Of a stretch of 17,637 nt of DNA, positions 7,229 through 14,095 are shown in pieces. The stretch is from Actinomycetota bacterium (GTDB taxonomy: Bacteria > Actinomycetota > Thermoleophilia > Gaiellales > Gaiellaceae). The stretch is taken from contig JACDCN010000009.1 of the NCBI GenBank assembly GCA_013817555.1, forward strand, positions 1 to 17,637. The letters run 5' to 3'. Numbering within the stretch: position 1 is the stretch's first letter; each line of letters begins with the position of its first letter. The translations under genes were made by a program, and so were the position numbers. The notes under the pieces are model-generated. The model was given only the letters and a program-made list of their open reading frames with translations, made no database searches and had not been told where the DNA came from.

Positions 7229-7482
7229 GCAACCACTCTGCGCACCAGCATCGTGCGGACATGGTCGCAGGGCTCTTCTGTGCGTTCTCCTTCGCCTTGT
7301 CGGGTCTCGCCATCGCCCGCCAGCCGGGTCTGCTCGCGCCAGTCGCGATTCTGCTCGCGCTCGTCGCCGCGCGCATGACTGCGGGGCACCGCACGCTTGC
7401 CGGGGTCGCCGTGATCGTGGCCACGCTCGCCTTCTTCTTCGGGATGATCGTCGCGATCAGCACCGACAACCCGCTGTTCTAG
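7225..7482 (+). CDS. Small multi-pass membrane protein (85 aa)
   Basis: No function is recognised. It starts at GTG 7225, overlapping the previous stop by four bases, and reads MSNHSAHQHRADMVAGLFCA. Three hydrophobic stretches follow: about residues 14-27, 33-46 and 54-77 (VAVIVATLAFFFGMIVAIST), ending TDNPLF. The N-terminus is His-rich. The stop is only two bases before the ATG of the 2-oxoglutarate dehydrogenase gene, so all three genes are almost certainly one transcript. A role in membrane attachment or respiration coupling is possible but unproven. Confidence 0.75.
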   Translation: MSNHSAHQHRADMVAGLFCAFSFALSGLAIARQPGLLAPVAILLALVAARMTAGHRTLAGVAVIVATLAFFFGMIVAISTDNPLF

Positions 7483-7484
7483 CC

Positions 7485-10361
7485 ATGTCAGCCGATCTGA
7501 ACGCCGGCTACGTCGGCGCGCTCTTGGAGCAATATCTCGAGAACCCCGAGGCGGTCGATCCTGCCTGGCGTGAGGTCTTCGAGAGCGCGGACGACGGCGC
7601 TTTCTCGGCTCTGCCTGGACTCTCCAGGCTGATCGAGTCGCGCTCCGAGGAGGGAAACGGCAGCGCAGCACCACTTGCCGCACCGTCGCCGCTCCAGAAG
7701 GAACCCGTAGGCCAGGCGCCGGCTGCGCCGGCCGCTCTGCGAGAAGCACCCGTAGACGGGGACGACCTCCTGGCGGCCGTCGCCGCCGCGATGGCGCTCG
7801 TCAAAGCGATCCGCATGCACGGTCACCTCGCCGCGCGTCTCGACCCGCTCGGCTCGGAGCCCCCCGGCGATCCAGCGCTGGAGCCCGAGAGCCTCAACCC
7901 TCCGCTGACCCCTGAAGTTCAGGCGAAGATTCCGGCTCGGCTCCTCCGGCTTTCGGTCGAAGGGGAGACCTTGCTCGACGCGCTGCCGCGGCTGCAAGAG
8001 GTCTACATGGGGACAATCGCCTACGAGATCGAGCACATATCGGATCACGCCGAGCGCGTCTGGTTGCGTCGTGCGATCGAGTCGGGTCGCTTTCGCCAGC
8101 CCGTCTCGGCCGAGGATCGGCGCGCTCTCGTCCTCAGGCTGGCGCAGGTCGAGGCTTTCGAGACGTTCTTGCGGCGCGCGTTCATCGGACAGAAGCAGTT
8201 CTCGATCGAGGGCCTCGACGCGCTCGTGCCCATGCTGGACGAGGCGATCGAGCTGGCCGCAGCCGCGGGCGCGCACGAAATCGTGATCGGGATCGCCCAT
8301 CGCGGTCGCCTGAACGTCCTCGCCCACACCGTCGGGCGCTCGTACGCGTCGATCCTCCGCGAGTTCGAAGGCGAGCGATCATTCGATGCCCTGGTCTCCG
8401 ACCCGGAGGGCGGAACGGGCGACGTCAAGTATCACCTTGCCGCCTCCGAGTCCCGGCAGACCCGTTCCGGCGACGTACAAGTGACCCTCGCCGCCAACCC
8501 GAGCCATCTCGAGGCTGTCGATCCCGTCATCGAGGGCCTTGCGCGGGCCGAGCAGACCGATCGCTCGGGCGGCGCCGGCATTCACGACCCCTCGGTCGCC
8601 CTTCCGATCCTGATCCACGGCGACGCCTCGTTTGCCGGGCAAGGGGTCGTGGCCGAGACCTTCAACTTTCACTCCATCGACGGCTACTCGACCGGCGGCA
8701 CGCTCCATGTCATCGCCAATAACCAGATCGGCTTCACGACCGACCCGGCCGAAGGGCGCTCGACGCGCTACTCGAGCGACCTCGCCAAAGGGTTCGACGT
8801 TCCCATCGTCCATGTGAATGCGGACGATCCCGAGGCCGCGGTCTCCGCGGTCCGGCTCGCTCTCGCGTACCGCGAGGAGTTCGGTCACGACCTGGTGATC
8901 GACCTCGTGGGATACCGTCGCTTCGGGCACAACGAGCAGGACGAGCCTGCGTATACGCAGCCGTTGATGGCCGGCCGGATAGACCTTCAACCGCCCGTCC
9001 GCGAGACGTATGGGGCACGGCTCATCGAAGAGGGGGTGCTGACCGCGGACGAAGCGGAGCAGCTCCTCGCGGAGCCGCTCGAGGCACTGCGCGAGACGCA
9101 CGATCAGCTCCGCGCGTCCTTCGCCGATCCCGAGCAGCCGCGGGAACCGCGTATTCCGCGGGACACGGGAGACACGGTGGTCACCTCGGTGCCGGTCGAG
9201 CGGCTGCGCGAGCTGAACGAACAGCTTCTGCGCGTTCCGCAGGGCTTCCAGGTGAACCCGAAGCTGGCCAAGCAACTCGAGCGACGACGCGAGGCATTCA
9301 GTGAGGGCGGGATCGACTGGGGGCAGGCCGAGGCCCTGGCGTTCGCCTCTCTTCTCGAGGAGGGCATCCCGATCCGCCTCTCGGGGCAGGACACGGAGCG
9401 CGGAACCTTCTCCCACCGTCACGCCGTCTTGCACGACCCCGTCACCGGCGAGACATTCACTCCTCTGCAGGCGTTGCCCGAGGCCGACGCCGCCTTCGAG
9501 ATCTACAACTCACCGCTCTCCGAGTTCGCAGCGCTTGCGTTCGAGCACGGCTACTCCATTGCAGCGCCGGACGCCTTGGTGCTCTGGGAGGCGCAGTTCG
9601 GCGACTTCGTCAACGGCGCCCAGATCGTCGTCGACCAGTTCATCGTCTCCGGCCGCTCGAAGTGGGGACAGACGTCGAGGCTCGCGCTCTTGCTCCCGCA
9701 CGGCTACGAGGGCAACGGCCCCGAGCACTCGAGCGCGCGACTCGAGCGCTTCCTCCAGCTCGCCGCGCAGGAGAACATCCGCGTCGCGAACTGCACGACC
9801 GCCGCCCAGTTCTTCCACCTTCTCCGTCGCCAAGCGCTCGACGCGACCGCCCGGCCGCTCGTGGTCATGACGCCGAAGGGGCTCCTTCGCTTGCGGCAGG
9901 CGACCTCAACAGCTGAAGAGCTTTCGGCGGGATCGTTCCAGGCCGTGATCGACGAACCAGGGCCGAGGGAGCGCGGGACGATACGACGCCTCGTCGTCTG
10001 CAGTGGGAAGATCTACTACGACCTCGCGGGCCACGACGTTCGAGGCCTCGCCTCAACCGTCGCGCTCGTGCGCATCGAGCTTCTGTACCCGTTCCCGGTC
10101 GACGCTCTCGCGCGCGTCGTCGAGTCGTATCCAGGGCTCCGCGAGATCGTCTGGACCCAGGAAGAGCCGCAGAACATGGGGGCCTGGCGTTCGCTCCGCC
10201 ATCGGCTCGAGGAGGCTGCCGCGAACGCCGAGTTCGTGCAGCGTGTGGACTACGTCGGCCGTCCGTGGCGGGCCAGTCCCAGCGAGGGCTACCCGACGCT
10301 CCACCAACGCGAGCAGGATCGGATCGTTCGCGAAGCGCTCGGGTTCAAAGGTGGTGCTTAG
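7485..10361 (+). CDS. sucA: 2-oxoglutarate dehydrogenase E1 component
   Basis: The thiamine-diphosphate E1 enzyme decarboxylates 2-oxoglutarate in the TCA cycle and passes the succinyl group to E2. The product has 958 aa. The N-terminus (YVGALLEQYLENPEAVDPAWRE) is the conserved E1o leader. It is followed by an Ala/Pro linker (about 61-90), then HRGRLNVLAHTVGR, GDVKYHLA, IHGDASFAGQGVVAETFNF and NNQIGFTT (ThDP/Mg region, about 379-419). The C-terminal half has the transketolase pyrimidine-binding part (FSHRHAVL, YEGNGPEHSSARLERFLQL) and ends near WTQEEPQNMGAW. Many actinobacterial homologues (Kgd/OdhA) carry an N-terminal E2 domain; here only the linker is present, so E2 must be separate. Confidence 0.96.
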   Translation: MSADLNAGYVGALLEQYLENPEAVDPAWREVFESADDGAFSALPGLSRLIESRSEEGNGSAAPLAAPSPLQKEPVGQAPAAPAALREAPVDGDDLLAAVAAAMALVKAIRMHGHLAARLDPLGSEPPGDPALEPESLNPPLTPEVQAKIPARLLRLSVEGETLLDALPRLQEVYMGTIAYEIEHISDHAERVWLRRAIESGRFRQPVSAEDRRALVLRLAQVEAFETFLRRAFIGQKQFSIEGLDALVPMLDEAIELAAAAGAHEIVIGIAHRGRLNVLAHTVGRSYASILREFEGERSFDALVSDPEGGTGDVKYHLAASESRQTRSGDVQVTLAANPSHLEAVDPVIEGLARAEQTDRSGGAGIHDPSVALPILIHGDASFAGQGVVAETFNFHSIDGYSTGGTLHVIANNQIGFTTDPAEGRSTRYSSDLAKGFDVPIVHVNADDPEAAVSAVRLALAYREEFGHDLVIDLVGYRRFGHNEQDEPAYTQPLMAGRIDLQPPVRETYGARLIEEGVLTADEAEQLLAEPLEALRETHDQLRASFADPEQPREPRIPRDTGDTVVTSVPVERLRELNEQLLRVPQGFQVNPKLAKQLERRREAFSEGGIDWGQAEALAFASLLEEGIPIRLSGQDTERGTFSHRHAVLHDPVTGETFTPLQALPEADAAFEIYNSPLSEFAALAFEHGYSIAAPDALVLWEAQFGDFVNGAQIVVDQFIVSGRSKWGQTSRLALLLPHGYEGNGPEHSSARLERFLQLAAQENIRVANCTTAAQFFHLLRRQALDATARPLVVMTPKGLLRLRQATSTAEELSAGSFQAVIDEPGPRERGTIRRLVVCSGKIYYDLAGHDVRGLASTVALVRIELLYPFPVDALARVVESYPGLREIVWTQEEPQNMGAWRSLRHRLEEAAANAEFVQRVDYVGRPWRASPSEGYPTLHQREQDRIVREALGFKGGA

Positions 10362-10516
10362 GGTCGGCGCGTGCGGACGCGGCGCCTGGCCGTCTCGGCG
10401 ACGCGCGGTCCATACCGTCCGACCGCATCTACCAGCTGTCGCCGTTGCGACTTGGGCAGCCGGCGATACATGCGGTAGAGCATCAGTACGAACGTGAACA
10501 GTCGAACGAGTGGCAC
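10358..10516 (-). CDS. Small basic protein, 52 aa
   Basis: This short frame reads MPLVRLFTFVLMLYRMYRRL, then PKSQRRQLVDAVGRYGPRVA and ends ETARRRVRTRRP. A hydrophobic N-terminal helix is followed by a strongly basic amphipathic tail, so a membrane-attached or nucleic-acid-binding peptide is possible. The composition and clean fit of the gap between its neighbours favour a real gene. Its TAA overlaps the sucA TAG by three bases (convergent). No Shine-Dalgarno is seen. TATGGT ends six bases before the GTG, which would suit a leaderless transcript. I do not recognise the family. Confidence 0.6.
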   Translation of the reverse strand: MPLVRLFTFVLMLYRMYRRLPKSQRRQLVDAVGRYGPRVAETARRRVRTRRP

Positions 10517-10597
10517 GCAGACACCATACCCGGAGCATGTGTCCCTAAGCCTCCGGTGCAGGGCACTTCGCTAGACTCGACCCTTCGGACGAAGCCC

Positions 10598-10930
10598 ATG
10601 TCGGATCTCGAAGCACCAGCAGTCGAGACAGACTCCCTCTTTGCCTCAGCGATTCGGGAGCATCTCGACCTCAAAGCGCGCAACTCCGGTCTCGACGGGG
10701 ACATGCCGATCGACTCGTACCTGAACGGCGATCCACTCGAGAACCATCCGCTCTTCAAGAGCGAGGAGCAGGCACGGATCGAAGAGACGATGGACGGCGA
10801 GCCCGCCGCCCACATGAGCTCCGAGCGTCTCCCCTGGCCAGGTGAGGAAACAGCGGAGAACGCCGAGGGCGCAGCGCTCGACGAGACCCTCTGGACCGGC
10901 CGTCCGCGCGATTTCGACTGGGGCGACTGA
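10598..10930 (+). CDS. Acidic hypothetical protein, 110 aa
   Basis: The family is not recognised. It starts MSDLEAPAVETDSLFASAIR and is rich in Asp, Glu and Pro with no membrane segment. Motif-like pieces are PIDSYLNGDPLENHPLFKSE, SERLPWPGEE and a C-terminal DETLWTGRPRDFDWGD. The repeated proline/aromatic acidic pattern suggests a largely extended cytosolic protein. A TAGACT hexamer lies 20 bases upstream of the ATG; no Shine-Dalgarno is visible, so a short leader is likely. The stop is seven bases before the M29 aminopeptidase start, suggesting one operon. Confidence 0.7.
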   Translation: MSDLEAPAVETDSLFASAIREHLDLKARNSGLDGDMPIDSYLNGDPLENHPLFKSEEQARIEETMDGEPAAHMSSERLPWPGEETAENAEGAALDETLWTGRPRDFDWGD

Positions 10931-10937
10931 CAACTTC

Positions 10938-12154
10938 GTGATCCCGGAAGAGCGTCTGCGGCGCTACGCGGAGCTGACGGTCCGCGTCGGGGCGAACGTC
11001 CAGGAGGGCCAGGACGTCATTGTCACCGGCTATGTCGAGCACGCCGAGATCGCGCGTGCCGTGGCTCGCGAGTCGTACCGTGCAGGCGCCAAGCACGTAA
11101 TCGTGCTCTACGGCGACCTCCACCTCCGCCGCGCAGCCATCGAGCTGGGCCCGGAGGAGGAGATCGGCTGGTCCGCGCCACACCTGCTCGACCTGTATCG
11201 GCGCGCATACGACGAGCGGCCGGCTTTCGTCTCGCTCACGGGTAATCCCAACCCCGACCTCCTGGGCGATCTGGACGCCGCCCTCGTCGGACGCTCCGAG
11301 CCCAAGGAGCTTCGGGCCGCCTCCCTCGAGCTCATCACCGCGCGACGGATCAACTGGACGGTGATCGCAGCTCCGAACGTAGGCTGGGCGACGCAGGTCT
11401 TCGGCGAGCCTGATGTCGAGCGGCTGTGGGTCGCGGTTGCAACGGCGAACCGTCTCGACGAGGACGATCCGGTCGCGGCGTGGAACGAGCACGTCTCACG
11501 GCTCCAGGAGCGGGCGGACGGACTGAACGAGCGTTCCTTCGACGCAATTCGCTTCAGCGGGCCCGGAACGAACCTCACGGTTGGGCTCGTTCCGGACGTC
11601 CGCTGGACCTGCGCCCGGATGCAGACCGAAGCAGGCATCGAGCACATTCGAACATGCCCACGGAGGAGGCGTTCACGAGCCCGGACTGGCGTCGCGCCGA
11701 GGGAATCGTCCGGTCGACGGCTCCGCTTCTCGCCGCCGGCAGCCGCGTCGACGATCTCGAGGTGCGTTTCGAGGGCGGGAAGATCGTCGACGTGAAGGCA
11801 TCCGCAGGCGCCGAGATCATTCGTCATCAACTCTCGGTCGACGAGCAGGCGCCCTTCCTCGGAGAGGTCGCGCTCGTCGACGGGTCGTCGGCTGTCAAGA
11901 AGACGGGACTCATCTTCCACGACACCCTCTTCGACGAGAACGCGACCTGCCACATCGCGTTCGGCAGCGGGTTCCCGAAGGCATTGAATGGAGCATCGGG
12001 GCTCTCTCCCGAGGAGCTTCTCGACCGCGGTGTCAACGTGTCGGGTGTCCACACGGACTTCATGATCGGTGGGCCGGACGTCGAAGTCGTCGGGCTGGAC
12101 GCGGGTGGCGCGGAGACGCCGATCATTCGCGGCGACGTCTGGCAGCTGATCTAA
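10938..12154 (+). pseudogene. M29 family aminopeptidase, frameshifted
   Basis: M29 metallo-aminopeptidases (AmpS/AmpT/PepS type) remove N-terminal residues with a two-metal site. From GTG 10938 the first frame (MIPEERLRRYAELTVRVGAN ... VPDVRWTCARMQTEAGIEH) runs to 11648. The remainder continues in another frame from 11651 (NMPTEEAFTSPDWRRAEG ... IRGDVWQLI). Between them one C appears missing: ATT-CGA-ACA where ATT-CCG-AAC would give the expected HIPNMPTEE. The C-terminal part keeps the metal-site motifs: the Glu pair of PTEEAF, LGEVALVD, DENATCHIAFG and HTDFMIG. The usual Tyr after CHxAxG appears as Phe (GSGF). Either a recent pseudogene or a sequence error. A separate internal start at ATG 11654 would give only the C-terminal half. 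Confidence 0.85.
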
Positions 12155-12292
12155 CCCACACCTCTCGATGTTTCCAGGTGGCTTTGCGGCCGGGTGTCCG
12201 GGCAAATTGGAGCACTTTTGGCGTCTCTACAGCGACAGGTACGGTAAAAAACCGCACAGCCATGCGGATAACTCCGCAATGCAAATTTGCAC
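12155..12292. promoter_or_regulatory. AT-rich control region with stacked dyads
   Basis: This gene-free stretch ahead of the ribbon-helix-helix gene is noticeably more AT-rich than its surroundings. It holds TGCGGA-TAAC-TCCGCA (12263-12278), a perfect dyad, and TGCAAATTTGCA (12280-12291), a perfect 12-bp palindrome ending one base before the -35 hexamer. A weaker CGGT-AAAAA-ACCG lies at 12242-12254. These are good operator candidates, possibly for the DNA-binding protein encoded just downstream. Confidence 0.55.
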
Positions 12293-12321
12293 TTGACAGA
12301 CAGCAATTACGATGTCATTAT
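12293..12321 (+). promoter_or_regulatory. Consensus-like sigma-70 promoter
   Basis: A perfect -35 TTGACA (12293-12298) is followed after 17 bases by CATTAT (12316-12321, four of six matches). The start point would be about 12328, three bases before the ATG, so the mRNA is nearly leaderless. GATGTC occurs twice, at 12311-12316 and 12322-12327, exactly 11 bases apart and overlapping the -10. This is one helical turn and suggests an autoregulatory site. Confidence 0.7.
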
Positions 12322-12330
12322 GATGTCGTC

Positions 12331-12789
12331 ATGCAGCTGGACAGACACATCCAGGCGATTCAGGAAGACCTCGCCGCCACCGCCGGTCTCGGAGACGAGG
12401 CAACCGCGCGGGCCGCGCAAAGACTGAGCGAGGCCCTCGGCTCGACACTCCACCTTCGGCTTCTCGACCTTCTTGGCGAGGCAACGCTCGAGATCGGGGG
12501 ACAGCTCGGCTTGGGACGTGTCGAAGTCCGCCTCGCCGGGCGGGAACCCGAGCTCGTTGTCGTGATGGAGGACTCCTCGGACTTGGTTCAGATGGCTTCG
12601 GGGGAGGAGCTCACGGGCCGCATTTCGCTCCGGCTTCCCGAGTCGCTGAAGAACAGCATCGAGGAGGCCGCCGCCCAGGAAGGCGTCTCGACCAACGCAT
12701 GGCTCGTCCGCGCGATCGCGCGCTTGCTCGACTCGCGCTCACACCATCGACGCGGCAGAAACCGCATCCAGGGCTACGCCCAGGGCTGA
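12331..12789 (+). CDS. Ribbon-helix-helix (HicB/Arc-like) DNA-binding protein
   Basis: The 152-aa protein has a unique N-terminal half (MQLDRHIQAIQEDLAATAGL, then RVEVRLAGREPELVVVME) and a C-terminal ribbon-helix-helix at about 97-134: RISLRLPESLKNSIEEAAAQ, EGVSTNAWLVRAIARLLD. That pattern is the HicB/Arc/CopG fold, which binds DNA as a dimer through the beta ribbon. A basic tail (RSHHRRGRNR) follows. The start at 12331 is set by the promoter immediately upstream. The gene heads a unit with a 43-aa peptide and a DUF4097 protein; it probably controls its own promoter, where paired dyads and an 11-bp tandem repeat lie. No toxin partner is recognisable. Confidence 0.82.
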   Translation: MQLDRHIQAIQEDLAATAGLGDEATARAAQRLSEALGSTLHLRLLDLLGEATLEIGGQLGLGRVEVRLAGREPELVVVMEDSSDLVQMASGEELTGRISLRLPESLKNSIEEAAAQEGVSTNAWLVRAIARLLDSRSHHRRGRNRIQGYAQG

Positions 12790-12801
12790 AAGGGGAAGAC
12801 C

Positions 12802-12933
12802 ATGTTTCTCGCTCCGATCCCGTTCGACTACGCCACGCTTCTCGACTCTGGCGACCGCATTCGAAAGACGAGGAAGCTCACCACCGGCACTCGTCTCCGG
12901 CGAACCCCCAACACCGCGGCGACGCAGAACTAG
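12802..12933 (+). CDS. 43-aa peptide between RHH and DUF4097 genes
   Basis: This short gene reads MFLAPIPFDYATLLDSGDRI, then RKTRKLTTGTRLRRTPNTAA and TQN. It is preceded by a strong ribosome binding site (AAGGGGAAG, about four bases before the ATG), the best support for translation. The N-terminus is hydrophobic/aromatic, the rest basic. It lies 12 bases after the RHH gene and 9 bases before the DUF4097 gene. The family is not recognised. Confidence 0.65.
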   Translation: MFLAPIPFDYATLLDSGDRIRKTRKLTTGTRLRRTPNTAATQN

Positions 12934-12942
12934 GCGACGACG

Positions 12943-13734
12943 ATGCCGGAATTCGACACTCCCGGGAACGTCGCGCTCGAAGTCCGACTCCCGAGTGGAC
13001 GCGTCCGAGTCACGACGGCCGACGAACCGCGCACCGTCGTCGAGCTCATCGCAAAGGGCCGTCGTGGCTCCGACGCGTTCGAAGACATCGTCATCCGCGC
13101 CGACGAGCGGCCGGGCGGGCACGTCATAACGATCGAGCAGAAGGACAAGTTCCGCTGGGGCCCGATCCAGATCAGCTGGGGCGGTGATTTCGAAGTGCAC
13201 ATCACCTGCCCGCCGGGCGCTGACCTCGATCTCGCCGGTGGCTCGACCGACCTCGAGGTCGTCGGAGAGCTCGGCGAGGTCTCGGCGAAGAGCGCATCCG
13301 GCGACATGAGAATCCAGAACGTCACGAAGAAGCTGCAGCTCAAGACCGCCAGCGGGGACATCTCCGTAGGAGCGATCGAGGCGGAAGGCACAGTCGTCAC
13401 AGTGTCCGGTGACCTCGACATCCGTCACGTTCTGGCTTCGCTGAACGCTCGAACCGTGTCCGGGGACGTCCAGATTGGCGCGATCGAGGCCGGCGATCTC
13501 CAAGTGCAGACCGTCTCCGGCGATGTTCGCATCGGCGTCGCCCGCGGCACTCGCGTCTGGATCGACGCTGTCTCGGTGTCCGGCGATCTCGAGTCGGAGC
13601 TGGGGCTCGCCGATCAGACTTCCGAAGCCGACCCCGACGAACAGAAGCCTGGACGAGCGGTTGTTCCGCTGCGCGTCAAGACCGTGAGCGGCGACGTGAA
13701 CATCGTGCGCGCGGTCGAAGCGGTGTCGGCCTAA
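12943..13734 (+). CDS. DUF4097 family beta-repeat protein
   Basis: The 263-aa protein has no signal peptide. From about residue 115 it consists of short repeats built on (T/S)(V/A)SGD: SGD at 119-121, 137-139, 155-157, 173-175, 192-194, 213-215 and 249-251. The first spacings are exactly 18 residues, as expected for one turn of a right-handed beta-solenoid. Typical units are TVSGDVQIGAIEAGDLQVQ and TVSGDVRIGVA. This fits DUF4097 (PF13349), a family of putative adhesin-like or envelope-stress proteins of unknown function. The last repeat follows an acidic, Pro-containing insert (SEADPDEQKPG). It is co-transcribed with the RHH regulator. Confidence 0.88.
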   Translation: MPEFDTPGNVALEVRLPSGRVRVTTADEPRTVVELIAKGRRGSDAFEDIVIRADERPGGHVITIEQKDKFRWGPIQISWGGDFEVHITCPPGADLDLAGGSTDLEVVGELGEVSAKSASGDMRIQNVTKKLQLKTASGDISVGAIEAEGTVVTVSGDLDIRHVLASLNARTVSGDVQIGAIEAGDLQVQTVSGDVRIGVARGTRVWIDAVSVSGDLESELGLADQTSEADPDEQKPGRAVVPLRVKTVSGDVNIVRAVEAVSA

Positions 13735-13743
13735 GAACGACCG

Positions 13744-14082
13744 CTAGCCCGCGCGCACGAGCTCGACGACATCGTCCTCCCGCCCCTCGAGCAAGAGCTC
13801 GTAGACCTGCCGCTCGCCTCCGAGGCCGAGCGGAGCTGTCAAGATCGTGTACAGCCGAGACTCATCGAGACCCTTCTCTTGCGCTGCCTTCACGATCCGT
13901 GCGATCACGGGCCGTGGACTGCGGCCGTCGAACTGCCAGCCGGGATACAGCCATTCGGTCGAGCCCGGCTCGCGCACCGCGACGAGCTCCCCGTCTCGGC
14001 GCATCGCGTCGATCAGGAACGGGTCGATCGCGAAACGCGATGCGAGCCAGGTTCCGGGAAGACAGTCTTCGTACGTCACCAT
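13744..14082 (-). CDS. Hypothetical 112-aa protein, DUF2384-like
   Basis: The protein reads MVTYEDCLPGTWLASRFAID, then PFLIDAMRRDGELVAVREPG, WLYPGWQFDGRSPRPVIARI and LGGERQVYELLLEGREDDVV. The WLYPxWQF-DGRPRPVIARI segment and the following helices recall the DUF2384/MbcA-ParS antitoxin fold, but this is only a resemblance by eye. It starts 13 bases after the stop of the thioredoxin-like gene on the same strand and is probably co-transcribed with it. No Shine-Dalgarno is obvious; translational coupling is likely. Longer in-frame starts would overlap that gene. Confidence 0.7.
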   Translation of the reverse strand: MVTYEDCLPGTWLASRFAIDPFLIDAMRRDGELVAVREPGSTEWLYPGWQFDGRSPRPVIARIVKAAQEKGLDESRLYTILTAPLGLGGERQVYELLLEGREDDVVELVRAG

Positions 14083-14095
14083 GCTCGATGGCAGC

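Noticed and set aside
6837..7749. 308-aa minus-strand frame upstream of the glycoside hydrolase
   Set aside because: Arg/Ser-rich shadow of the two small membrane protein genes and the start of sucA.
11640..11660. Programmed frameshift in the M29 gene
   Set aside because: No slippery heptamer, stop-codon context or downstream structure is apparent, and a single missing C explains it.
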